Source of the DNA: Nocardia sp. XZ_19_385
GTDB lineage: Bacteria; Actinomycetota; Actinomycetes; Mycobacteriales; Mycobacteriaceae
Reading direction: 5' to 3'
Assembly: GCF_015355755.1 (NCBI RefSeq)
Contig: NZ_JACVEE010000006.1
Span: 186,001 to 250,000 of the forward strand
Length of the DNA stretch: 64,000 nt
Shown here: in pieces, positions 16,498 through 27,892 of the stretch
How positions within the stretch are numbered: position 1 is the stretch's first letter
How the letters are laid out: each line of letters begins with the position of its first letter
Notes under the pieces: generated by a model
Database searches by the model: none
What the model was told of the DNA's origin: nothing
The model's input: only the letters and a program-made list of their open reading frames with translations
Position numbers and translations under genes: made by a program

Positions 16498-16501
<4 letters not shown>
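15029..16501 (+). CDS. xdhA: Xanthine dehydrogenase, FeS/FAD subunit
   Basis: A 490-residue fusion of the two [2Fe-2S] domains with the FAD domain. The plant-type cluster uses C40, C45 and C48 (EGCAEGECGACS) plus a later Cys in the NACLVP segment. The second cluster is carried by CGYCTPGF and LCRCTGYRP. The FAD domain begins near residue 205 (FRRPDTLAEAV), with VAGSTDWGVEVN and NNATFGGNLGTGSPIGD. It passes electrons from the molybdenum centre to NAD+ during hypoxanthine/xanthine oxidation to urate. The ATG at 15029 follows GAGGTTGTGCC. It overlaps xdhB by 4 bases (ATGA). Confidence 0.93.
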
Positions 16502-19729
<3,228 letters not shown>

Positions 19730-19740
19730 GAACCGGTACA

Positions 19741-20406
19741 TCACGCGCCAGGGCCTGGGTCCCCGCCGTGGCGGCGGAGGTAAGCCAAGACGGCGCGGAC
19801 CCGGCGGTGGCCGCTGTCGCCGACCGACAGGCCAAATTTGAGGAAGACGTTGCCGATGTGTTTGTGGACAGCGTTTTCGGTGATGAAAAGCCGCTGAGCG
19901 ATAGCGGCGTTGTCGTGCCCTTCGGCCATCAAAGCCAGCACCTCGCGTTCGCGGGGAGTGAGGCCGTCGACTGGATCGTTGCGAACGGCGAGCAGCTGTG
20001 CGATGACCTCGGGGTCCATGGCGGTGCCGCCTGCAGCCACGCGGCGCAATGCGTCGGTGAACTCCGCGATACGGCTGACCCGGTCCTTGAGTAGATATCC
20101 GATGCCGCCGCGAGTATCAGCGAGAAGACGGCCCGCGTATTCCGGCTCGACGTACTGGGACAGCACCAGGACGGGTAGTCCGGGATGGTCCCGGCGGGCC
20201 TGGATGGCAGCGCGAATGCCCTCGTCGCGAAAGTCCGGAGGCAGCCGCACGTCGACGATGGTGACATCCGGGCGGTGCGTCTCGACGGCGGCGAGGAAGC
20301 CGGGGGCGTCCGCCGCGATCGCGGCAACCTCGAAACCCTGGGAGTTCAGCAGAAGTTCGAGTCCGGCGGACAACAGCACGTTGTCCTCGGCGATGACTAC
20401 ACGCAC
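19741..20406 (-). CDS. NarL/LuxR-family response regulator
   Basis: A 221-residue cytoplasmic DNA-binding regulator. The receiver domain has the acidic pair in VVIAEDN, the phospho-acceptor Asp in VTIVDVRLPP (about residue 54) and the Lys in GYLLKDRV. The LuxR helix-turn-helix (LTPREREVLALMAEGHDNAAIAQRL) is at 148-205. It starts with GTG at 20406 and overlaps the histidine kinase gene by 10 bases, marking it as the partner regulator. The palindrome at 21635-21650, between the kinase and the divergent serine hydrolase, is a candidate target. Confidence 0.92.
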   Translation of the reverse strand: MRVVIAEDNVLLSAGLELLLNSQGFEVAAIAADAPGFLAAVETHRPDVTIVDVRLPPDFRDEGIRAAIQARRDHPGLPVLVLSQYVEPEYAGRLLADTRGGIGYLLKDRVSRIAEFTDALRRVAAGGTAMDPEVIAQLLAVRNDPVDGLTPREREVLALMAEGHDNAAIAQRLFITENAVHKHIGNVFLKFGLSVGDSGHRRVRAVLAYLRRHGGDPGPGA

Positions 20407-21554
20407 GGCAGCTCCACGGTGATGGTGGTGGGCCCGCCCGGCGGGCTGCTGATCTGCATGGTGCCGTCCAAGGCGGCAGCGCGGCGGCGAATTCCGTCCA
20501 GGCCGCTGCCTCGAGACGCGTCCGCCCCACCGGACCCGTCGTCGGTGATCTGCGCGGACAGCAGCGCACCGTCGCGGGTCACGCGGACGGCGGCCGTGGT
20601 GGCTCGGCTGTGCCGGGCGATGTTCGCCAGCGCCTCGGTCACGGCGAAGTAGGCGATCACTTCGACCGCGGCCGGGACCTCACCGAGCTCGCCGATGTCG
20701 ATGCGGGTCGGCACGCCGGCCCTGGTAGCCAGGGCGCCGAGCGCACCGGCGAGACCCTGGTCGGCCAGCACCGGCGGGTAGATGGTGCGGATAACGGAGC
20801 GCAGCTCGGTCATGGCTTCCTCGGTCTCGGCCTGGGCTTGCCGGACGAGCACGGCGGCCGCGTCGGGATCCTTGGAAAAGGTCTCCCCGGCCACGGCAAG
20901 CCGCATGGCGATGGCCACCAGCCGGGCCTGGGTACCGTCGTGCAGGTCGCGTTCGATCCGGCGGAGTTCCGCGCCGTGCGCCTGTAGGACGCCCGTGCGG
21001 GTCTGGGTGAGTTCGGTGACGCGCGCGGCCAATTGGTCCGCGGGCGACAATGCCAGAACTGCCTGGCAACAACGCGCGTGCAATCGGGCGAGCGGCGGCA
21101 GGGCCATGACCACTAGCGCCGCAAGGAGCAAGAACTGCACCAGACCGATCGTCAACGCGGCCGCCCAGTCGTCGATATGAACACCGAGCAGCGGCAACCG
21201 TGGCGGCTCCGACGCGGGAAAAGCCCACCACCCCACCGTGATCGCAAAGGTGTGGAGCACGTCGGCCAACAGCACCAAGGCGAGTAGGCCCGCGGGCAGG
21301 CCGGTGGCCACCTGAGTTGCCAGCCACGCGAGGTCGCGGCGTAGGGCACGCGGACGCGGCTGCACCGGCCGGCCCAGCAAGACCCCGGCCCGACGGCGAT
21401 GACTATCCGCCCAGGCAGCCGCCAGCGACGGCACGCACAGCAGCGGGGCCGCCACAAGCGTCACCACCGCTGTCACCAGGGTGCCGAGCAGATAGCGTGC
21501 ACTGCGCCCGGCCCGGATCAACCGGACGCGAGCCGCGCCGATCACACTGTGCAC
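20397..21554 (-). CDS. Sensor histidine kinase (HisKA_3 type)
   Basis: A 385-residue membrane sensor. The N-terminal half contains several hydrophobic segments (around 20-48, 70-100 and 125-150), giving a four-helix-like integral membrane sensor with little outside. The phospho-accepting His is in IERDLHDGTQARLVAI at about 205. The ATPase domain has TEALANIARHS (N box) and DDGSGGADASRGSGLDGIRRR. This is the DesK/NarX-like class that pairs with LuxR-type regulators. GTG start at 21554. It is divergent from a secreted serine hydrolase, suggesting cell-envelope stress sensing; the signal is unknown. Confidence 0.9.
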   Translation of the reverse strand: MHSVIGAARVRLIRAGRSARYLLGTLVTAVVTLVAAPLLCVPSLAAAWADSHRRRAGVLLGRPVQPRPRALRRDLAWLATQVATGLPAGLLALVLLADVLHTFAITVGWWAFPASEPPRLPLLGVHIDDWAAALTIGLVQFLLLAALVVMALPPLARLHARCCQAVLALSPADQLAARVTELTQTRTGVLQAHGAELRRIERDLHDGTQARLVAIAMRLAVAGETFSKDPDAAAVLVRQAQAETEEAMTELRSVIRTIYPPVLADQGLAGALGALATRAGVPTRIDIGELGEVPAAVEVIAYFAVTEALANIARHSRATTAAVRVTRDGALLSAQITDDGSGGADASRGSGLDGIRRRAAALDGTMQISSPPGGPTTITVELPCV

Positions 21555-21634
21555 ACTGGTCGCCTCCGTCTGCCGTCCGGGCTCGTCAGCGGCCCTCAGA
21601 CGCCCTACGGTACGTGCCGGAAAACCTTGCGGCG

Positions 21635-21650
21635 CTACAGCCAGCTGTAG
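21635..21650. promoter_or_regulatory. CTACAG-N4-CTGTAG palindrome between kinase and serine hydrolase
   Basis: A perfect inverted repeat with 6-bp arms and a CCAG centre lies in the divergent promoter region, 60 bases before the serine hydrolase ATG. It is placed to bind the two-component response regulator and control one or both directions. Binding is inferred from position and symmetry. Confidence 0.45.
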
Positions 21651-21710
21651 GTTTCGACCGGCAGCCCGCGGTAGCGACTTGCCACCAAACGCTTACCTAG
21701 CTTGAGATCC

Positions 21711-22949
21711 ATGAGATCCACAACCCCGGCCGCCGCGCCGCAGCACCGGCCGTCCCCGCAGCGTCGCCGCCGGATCGGCCGAGGATGGCTGACTGTCGCG
21801 GCGGCCGCACTCGCCGCCGCGGGTGTTGCCGCAGCGGTCCAAACCCCGGACGACGAGGCCGCGCCGCCAGCGCCCGGCTACCAGGAGGTCGACCTGCTCC
21901 AGGACACCGATGCCCTTGCGGCGCTGGGCATCACCGGTGTCCAAGCGCGGGTGACCACCGCCTCCGGCCACGATCTGGTCGCCACCTCCGGCGTCGCGAT
22001 AGCGGGCACGAACCACCCGGTGCCCCGCGACGGCTACTTCCGGATAGCCAGCACCGGCAAGGCGCTCATGGCCACGGCGATCCTGCAATTGGCCGACCAG
22101 AACAAGCTGTCCCTCGACGACTCGGTGGACCGCTGGCTGCCCGGAGTCATCGACGGCAACGGCAACGACGGACGTAAGATCACCGTGCGCCAACTCCTGC
22201 AGAACACCAGCGGCCTGCACGACGACCTCCCCGGCTTCGACACCCCGCAGGAGTATTACCAGCACCGCTACAACACCTACACCCCCGAACAGATCGTCGC
22301 CCGATCGATGAAGCACCACCCGGACTTCCAGCCCAGCACCGGCTGGAGCTACTCCAACACCGGCTACGTCGTCGCGGGCATGATCGTCGAAAAGGCCGCC
22401 GGCCGTCCGTGGCAGGAGCAGATCGAAAGCCGAATCCTGCAGCCGCTCGGCATGAACCACACCTACCTTTCGGGCACCACGTCCACTCTTCGGCACCCGC
22501 ACGCGAACGGCGACCAGGTCTTCGCCTCTGGCGAACGGATCGACGTCACCGAACAGATCGTCCCCGACCTCGGCGGCTATATCTCCACCACAGCGGACGT
22601 CAACCGCTTCTTTCAGGGACTGCTGCGCGGCGAGCTGCTGTCCGAAGCGCACATGACCGAGATGCGCGACACCATCCCGGTCGACAAACAACTCGAGGCG
22701 ATCTGGCCCGGTGGACGCTACGGCCTCGGCCTGGTCAACCGCCCGCTGACCTGCGGCGGCAGCTACTGGAGCCACCAGGGAGGCGAAGCCGGCTACATCA
22801 CGCTGAACGGCGCCACCGGCGACGGCAGCCGCACCGTCACCGTCTCGATGACCACCAGCTTCAACGACCCAGAGAAAACGCTCAGCCAACAGCAGGCCGC
22901 CAGCGACCTCGTCGACCGCGCGCTGTGCGATACCTCCAGCAACAGATAG
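21711..22949 (+). CDS. Membrane-anchored serine hydrolase (beta-lactamase/DD-peptidase class C fold)
   Basis: A 412-residue exported enzyme. After an Arg-rich start, one hydrophobic segment (WLTVAAAALAAAGVAAAV) acts as signal anchor. The catalytic SxxK motif is STGK in YFRIASTGKALMATAI, the YxN motif is YSNTGY, and the third motif is HQGGEAGY. These match class C beta-lactamase-like carboxypeptidases and esterases; the substrate (peptidoglycan peptide, antibiotic or ester) is undetermined. The ATG at 21711 is preferred over an in-frame TTG at 21702. The divergent two-component genes probably regulate it. Confidence 0.88.
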   Translation: MRSTTPAAAPQHRPSPQRRRRIGRGWLTVAAAALAAAGVAAAVQTPDDEAAPPAPGYQEVDLLQDTDALAALGITGVQARVTTASGHDLVATSGVAIAGTNHPVPRDGYFRIASTGKALMATAILQLADQNKLSLDDSVDRWLPGVIDGNGNDGRKITVRQLLQNTSGLHDDLPGFDTPQEYYQHRYNTYTPEQIVARSMKHHPDFQPSTGWSYSNTGYVVAGMIVEKAAGRPWQEQIESRILQPLGMNHTYLSGTTSTLRHPHANGDQVFASGERIDVTEQIVPDLGGYISTTADVNRFFQGLLRGELLSEAHMTEMRDTIPVDKQLEAIWPGGRYGLGLVNRPLTCGGSYWSHQGGEAGYITLNGATGDGSRTVTVSMTTSFNDPEKTLSQQQAASDLVDRALCDTSSNR

Positions 22950-22998
22950 GGAAGGGACGCTGCCAGCGGAGTCGGCACCTCGCTTACAGTGGGCGGCG

Positions 22999-23862
22999 AT
23001 GCACCAGGACCATGCCGCCGCGCAGGCGGCAGCTCAGATCGCCGCTGTACAGGATGAGCCGCACCGCAGGCTGGCAGTGGCCGCGGATTTCTATCCGGCC
23101 CATGTGCGGGACTACCAGCGGGCCGAACTGTATTTCCTGCGTTGGGAATTGGCGCGCGGGGTCCTGCATCCGAAGACGGGCAGCGGGTGGTGGCGCGCGA
23201 TCAACGACCGGCTGCTGCACGACAAGCTGGCCGCGCGCCTGCTGTGGGATGCCGGGGCCAGGAGCGCGGTGCCGACTGGTGTGCGGCACTGGCTCGAATT
23301 TCTCGACCGGCCCTCCCCCGCCGCCTGGTATCGGGCACACAATCGGAGCGTCGTCACCGGCTATCTGGACAGCGCGCCGCTGGCCGAATCCGAACTGCTG
23401 CCAGAGCGATTCATGATGAACGTGACTTTGTCGCGAGCGCTGTTCACCCAGGCGCTCATCGAACAGCCCGCGCTGGCGCTGGGCCGGTTCGGACGGCTCG
23501 GTCGCCGCATCGGAGATCCGCGCGGCCATGCCGTGCGGGTCTTCTTGGACATGCGCAACGTCTTTCCGGAGCTCTATCCGATGCACGGCCTGACCATTGC
23601 GCAGATCCTCGCCGAGGAGGGCCGCGCCGCCCGGGTCATCGACTACGGCCTGATCCTGCCCAGGCTTTCGGAGCTCTACGCCTTCGCAGCCACGAGTCTC
23701 GGCGAGCCGCGGCTGACCACCCTGATCGACAACGGCATGTTCAGCTACGGCGACCACAGCGTCGGCCGCGCCGAGTTGCGGCCGGACGCGCTGAGCCGAA
23801 TCATGACCGCTGCCACCGGATTCAGCCGTGGGCGCCGTCGAAACCCACCAGGAATCGTTTGA
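22999..23862 (+). CDS. Conserved actinobacterial protein of unknown function
   Basis: A 287-residue soluble protein that I cannot assign to a named family. It is rich in Trp, His, Tyr and Arg in the first half (PAHVRDYQRAELYFLRWE, SGWWRAINDRLLHDKLAARLL), with a conserved-looking centre (PAAWYRAHNRSVVTGYL) and a C-terminal half with LPRLSELYAFAA. No signal peptide, membrane helix or nucleotide loop is seen. TACAGT lies 8 bases before the ATG, which could make the transcript leaderless. Its last 41 bases overlap the convergent SRPBCC-ligase gene. Confidence 0.7.
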   Translation: MHQDHAAAQAAAQIAAVQDEPHRRLAVAADFYPAHVRDYQRAELYFLRWELARGVLHPKTGSGWWRAINDRLLHDKLAARLLWDAGARSAVPTGVRHWLEFLDRPSPAAWYRAHNRSVVTGYLDSAPLAESELLPERFMMNVTLSRALFTQALIEQPALALGRFGRLGRRIGDPRGHAVRVFLDMRNVFPELYPMHGLTIAQILAEEGRAARVIDYGLILPRLSELYAFAATSLGEPRLTTLIDNGMFSYGDHSVGRAELRPDALSRIMTAATGFSRGRRRNPPGIV

Positions 23863-25885
23863 GCACCTTCCCGGTTTCGCCGCGCGGCAGCTGACTGAGG
23901 AACGCCACGTCGCGCGGCACCGAAACGCGCCCGAGCCGGTTGCGGATGTAGTTGCGGACCATCTCCGGATCCAGGCCCACCCCTTCGCGTTTCACCACGA
24001 ACGCGGCGAGCCGCTGCCCGAAGTCGCGGTCCGGAACACCCACCACCGCGACCTCGCTGACCTGCGGTAGCAGCGCGAGCGCTTCCTCCACCGGGCGCGG
24101 GAAGACGTTCTCGCCGCCGGAGATGATCATTTCGTCGTCCCGGCCCGCGATGTAGAGCCGCCCGGCAGCGTCCAGATATCCGACGTCGCCGGTATCGAGC
24201 AAGCCCTCGACCTCCTCCGGCGGCGCGGCGCTGACGTAGCCGTCGAACAGCATGTGGTTGCCCACGAAGATGCGGCCCACCACACCGATCGGAACCGGTC
24301 GCCGATCCTCGCCCAGCACAGCCACTTTCGTGCCCAGCGGCGGGCGGCCCGCCGTCATCGGCGACAGGCGCAGGTCCTCCGGGGTGGCGATGGTCGCCCA
24401 GGACACCTCGGTGGAGCCGTACACGTTGTAGAGCAGGTCGCCGAAGCTGTCGAAGAACCGCAGCACCGTCGCGGCCGCCAGCGGCGCACCACAACTCGCC
24501 ACCACGCGCAGGCTGGACACGTCGTAGCGGGCGCGCACCGCGAACGGCAGGTCGAGGATGCGTTCCACCATGGTCGGCACCACCAGCAGGCTGGTGACCT
24601 GATGCTCGGCGATCAGGCGCAGCGTGTCCTCGGCATCGAACTGTTCCGGCAGCACCGTGGTCGCCCGCAACGCCGTGCTGATCTGCAGCCCGGCCAGGCC
24701 CCAGGTATGGAACAGCGGCGCCGGGATCAGCATGGTTTCGTGCATGCGCAACGGGATTCGCGACAGCAGCGCGGCGATGGTGCCGAATCCGCGCGGGTGC
24801 GGCCGGCGCGCACCCTTCGGGGTGCCGGAGGTTCCGGAGGTCAGCACGACCAGCCGGCCCGGCTGGGACGGCATCCGAAACTTGCGCGCCCCCTCGGCGA
24901 TCAGGTCGTCCACCGTGGTGCGGTCGGCTCCCAGCGGAGACTCGTCGGTATTGATCCGGGGAATCTCCACGCGCAGATATTTGACGAGGTCCTCGAGCTC
25001 GCTGTCGACGAACAGCGCCATCAACCGGTCGCGCTGCACGATCTCCTCGAGCGTCCGACCGGACAGTCCCGCGTTCATCAGCACCACATCGACGCCGAGT
25101 TTGCCTGCGGCGACCATGGTTTCGACCATCCCGCGATGATTGCGCGCCAGCAGGCCGATCGCGTCACCGGTACCGAGCCCGAGCGCGGCCATGGCGCCCG
25201 CCAGTGCGGTGGTGCGCTCGTCGATCTCGGCGAAGGTCCGGCTCCCCTGCTCATCGATGACAGCGAGGCGTTCGGGTGAATGCGCCGCTCCGGCCGCGTA
25301 ACCGCCCGCGAGGTTGAATCCCCAGCGCGCCAACCCCCGCATCTGTTTGATGCCCAGATCGGGTCGGCTGGTCACGACGCCGCTGGTCACCATCTGCCGC
25401 GCCACGCCCGCCCGCCGCCGCACCGGGGAGTCCTCCCCGTTGACCACAACCGAGGTCGGCTTACCCCGCACGATGTCCACAGCCCGGCGGAGCCCGTCCT
25501 GAACCCACTGTGCCAGTACCGCTTTCGTGACCTCGGCGAGGGCCGGATGCACGCGGCCCACGGCGAAGAAGGTGATGATCACCCGGGTCTGTTCGCCCTC
25601 GCCGCGCAGTCGTATCGAGGCAAAGCTCCCCTCGGCCGCACAGTGCAGCTCCAGCCGCTCGTACCAGCGCACCACGCTCGGCCGCACATCGATGGTCCGG
25701 ATCCCGGCCTGGATCGACCCGATCCGGAACCGCACCATCGGCTTACCGTCTACCGGCTCCAGCGGTTCACAGGCACCTACCCCCAACAGCATCCGCGGGT
25801 AGTTCTGCGGATCTACCAACAACTCATAGAGCGCGCGGCGGGAGATCGGGACCTCCGCGACCACTTCGACAACATCGGTAATCAA
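23822..25885 (-). CDS. SRPBCC domain fused to an acyl-CoA ligase
   Basis: A 687-residue fusion. Residues 1-150 look like an SRPBCC/START-like lipid-binding fold (ISRRALYELLVDPQNYPRML at the start, a TRVIITFFAVGRVHP strand and a long C-terminal helix). From about 175 to the end is a complete ANL adenylating enzyme: SGTSGTPKGARRP (P loop), YGSTEVSW, DTGDVGYLDAAGRLYIAGRDD hinge and the catalytic Lys in GETGKVLKRF. It should activate a carboxylic acid to its CoA thioester via acyl-AMP; the N-terminal domain may hold or shuttle the hydrophobic substrate. The TTG start at 25885 is tentative. It converges on and overlaps the preceding gene. Confidence 0.83.
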   Translation of the reverse strand: MITDVVEVVAEVPISRRALYELLVDPQNYPRMLLGVGACEPLEPVDGKPMVRFRIGSIQAGIRTIDVRPSVVRWYERLELHCAAEGSFASIRLRGEGEQTRVIITFFAVGRVHPALAEVTKAVLAQWVQDGLRRAVDIVRGKPTSVVVNGEDSPVRRRAGVARQMVTSGVVTSRPDLGIKQMRGLARWGFNLAGGYAAGAAHSPERLAVIDEQGSRTFAEIDERTTALAGAMAALGLGTGDAIGLLARNHRGMVETMVAAGKLGVDVVLMNAGLSGRTLEEIVQRDRLMALFVDSELEDLVKYLRVEIPRINTDESPLGADRTTVDDLIAEGARKFRMPSQPGRLVVLTSGTSGTPKGARRPHPRGFGTIAALLSRIPLRMHETMLIPAPLFHTWGLAGLQISTALRATTVLPEQFDAEDTLRLIAEHQVTSLLVVPTMVERILDLPFAVRARYDVSSLRVVASCGAPLAAATVLRFFDSFGDLLYNVYGSTEVSWATIATPEDLRLSPMTAGRPPLGTKVAVLGEDRRPVPIGVVGRIFVGNHMLFDGYVSAAPPEEVEGLLDTGDVGYLDAAGRLYIAGRDDEMIISGGENVFPRPVEEALALLPQVSEVAVVGVPDRDFGQRLAAFVVKREGVGLDPEMVRNYIRNRLGRVSVPRDVAFLSQLPRGETGKVLKRFLVGFDGAHG

Positions 25886-26074
25886 GCTTCGTTCATCTTC
25901 TCTGACGACCGGCGCCCACAGCGGACCCGACTGTCAGGATAACCCTCAGCAAACCTGGGACCGGGCGCATTTCACCGACTACAGGACAGTTCACAATGGC
26001 CTCGAAGGCAGCATGTGAGGAGACGCAAAATCCGCTGGGCGGCCCCGGCCCGCTGTTAGCGTCTGGAGGTGGCC

Positions 26075-27832
26075 ATGTCCGAGGAGTTCGATTTCGATGT
26101 CATCGTCGTGGGGTCCGGGTTCGGGGGTAGCGTAACGGCCCTGCGGCTCACCGAAAAGGGGTATCGGGTCGGCGTTTTCGAGGCCGGCCGGCATTTCGCC
26201 GACGCCGATTTCGCGAAGACCAACTGGGATCTGCGCCGCTACCTGTGGGCGCCGCGGCTGGGCTGCTATGGGATACAACGGATTCACCGGCTGCGCGACT
26301 GTTTCATCCTGGCGGGCGCCGGCGTCGGCGGCGGTTCACTGAATTACGCGAACACGCTGTACAAGCCGGGCCCCGCGTTCTTCGGCGACCCCCAGTGGGC
26401 GGATATCGCCGACTGGGATGCCGAGCTCAGCCCGTTTTACGAACAGGCGCGAAAGATGCTGGGCGTGGTCCAGAATCCGCACCTGACCCCCGCCGACGCG
26501 GTCATCGCCTCGGTCGCCGAGGACATGGGCGTCGGCGACACCTTCGTGCGAACCCCGGTCGGGGTGTATTTCGGTGAACCCGGAAAGACCGTGGCAGACC
26601 CGTATTTCGGTGGCGCCGGACCGGCTCGGACCGGCTGTATCGAGTGCGGCGAGTGCATGACCGGCTGCCGCCACGGCGCCAAGAACACCCTGGTGAAGAA
26701 CTACCTCGGGCTGGCGCAGGCCGGTGGCGCGCAGGTGCGGGCGATGACCACGGTGACCGCGATCCGGCCACACTCCGATGGCAGCTGGGAGGTCGAGACC
26801 CGGCGCACCGACGGCCGAATCCGGCGTCGCCGCACCACCTTCCGAGCCAGCCAGGTGGTGCTGGCGGCTGGCGCCTGGGGCACCCAGCACCTGCTGTTCG
26901 ACATGCGCGACCGGGGCATCCTGCCCGCCCTCTCCCCCCGGCTCGGCGTCCTGACCCGCACCAACTCCGAAGCCATCCTCGGCGTCGGCCGCACCACCAT
27001 CGATCCAGCACTGGACATCACCAAGGGCGTCGCCATCACCTCGTCGTTCCATCCCGCGCCGGACACCCACGTCGAGCCGGTCCGCTACGGCAAAGGCTCC
27101 AACGCCATGGGCCTGCTGCAGACCTACCTGATCGACGGCGGCCATCGAATCCCGCAGTGGCTCCGCGTCTTTCCGCTGGCGCTGGCGCATCCGATCCGCA
27201 CCGTCCGGTTGCTGCGCACCAAACAGTGGAGTGAACGCACGCTGATCCTGCTGGTCATGCAGAGCCTGGACAACTCGATCACCACCTACACCCGGCGCGG
27301 ACTGTTCGGGCGGCGCTTCACCAGCAAACAGGGCTACGGCCAACCGAATCCGACCTGGATCCCCACCGGCCACGAGGCCACCCGCCGGGTCGCCGACAAG
27401 ATCGGCGCGACCCCGGGCAGTACCTGGCCCGACTTGTTCAATGTCCCAATGACCGCGCATTTCATCGGCGGATGTGTTATCGCCGAGGATCCGGCGCAGG
27501 GCGTCATCGATCCGTACCACCGGGTGCACGGCTATCCGTCGTTGAGTGTCGTTGACGGCTCGGCGATTTCGGCCAACCTCGGGGTGAACCCGTCGTTGAC
27601 CATCACCGCGCAAGCCGAACGGGCGGCGGCGCTGTGGCCGAACAAGGGCAGCGCTGATTTACGGCCGGAGATGGGCAGCGCTTATCAACCGGTTGTGCCG
27701 AGCCCAGCGGAGAATCCAGTGGTCCCGGCACATGCCCCGGTCGTGCTCGGACTGCCAGTCGTCGTGGGCGACAAAGCCACAGCCGTCTTGGGCGACAATG
27801 GCAAACCCACCGCAGGTGTGCAGGCTGTGTAG
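26075..27832 (+). CDS. choD: ChoD-type sterol oxidase (GMC-related flavoprotein)
   Basis: A 585-residue flavoprotein with the FAD-binding GSGFGGSVTALRLTEKGY at the N-terminus, the GAGVGGGSLNYANTLY motif, a Cys-rich TGCIECGECMTGCRHGAK insertion, and C-terminal VVDGSAISANLGVNPSLTIT, all as in mycobacterial ChoD. ChoD is annotated as cholesterol oxidase, although its main physiological substrate is debated. It lacks a Tat or Sec signal. The ATG at 26075 has GGAGG 5 bases away; the GTG at 26069 is inside that site. The last 60 residues are a low-complexity Pro/Val/Ala tail. No other sterol-catabolic genes are nearby. Confidence 0.87.
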   Translation: MSEEFDFDVIVVGSGFGGSVTALRLTEKGYRVGVFEAGRHFADADFAKTNWDLRRYLWAPRLGCYGIQRIHRLRDCFILAGAGVGGGSLNYANTLYKPGPAFFGDPQWADIADWDAELSPFYEQARKMLGVVQNPHLTPADAVIASVAEDMGVGDTFVRTPVGVYFGEPGKTVADPYFGGAGPARTGCIECGECMTGCRHGAKNTLVKNYLGLAQAGGAQVRAMTTVTAIRPHSDGSWEVETRRTDGRIRRRRTTFRASQVVLAAGAWGTQHLLFDMRDRGILPALSPRLGVLTRTNSEAILGVGRTTIDPALDITKGVAITSSFHPAPDTHVEPVRYGKGSNAMGLLQTYLIDGGHRIPQWLRVFPLALAHPIRTVRLLRTKQWSERTLILLVMQSLDNSITTYTRRGLFGRRFTSKQGYGQPNPTWIPTGHEATRRVADKIGATPGSTWPDLFNVPMTAHFIGGCVIAEDPAQGVIDPYHRVHGYPSLSVVDGSAISANLGVNPSLTITAQAERAAALWPNKGSADLRPEMGSAYQPVVPSPAENPVVPAHAPVVLGLPVVVGDKATAVLGDNGKPTAGVQAV

Positions 27833-27892
27833 CCGCGGCCAAATCCAGTGGGTGCGCGGTTGATTCAGTGGTCGCACACCCACCGCGCAGGG

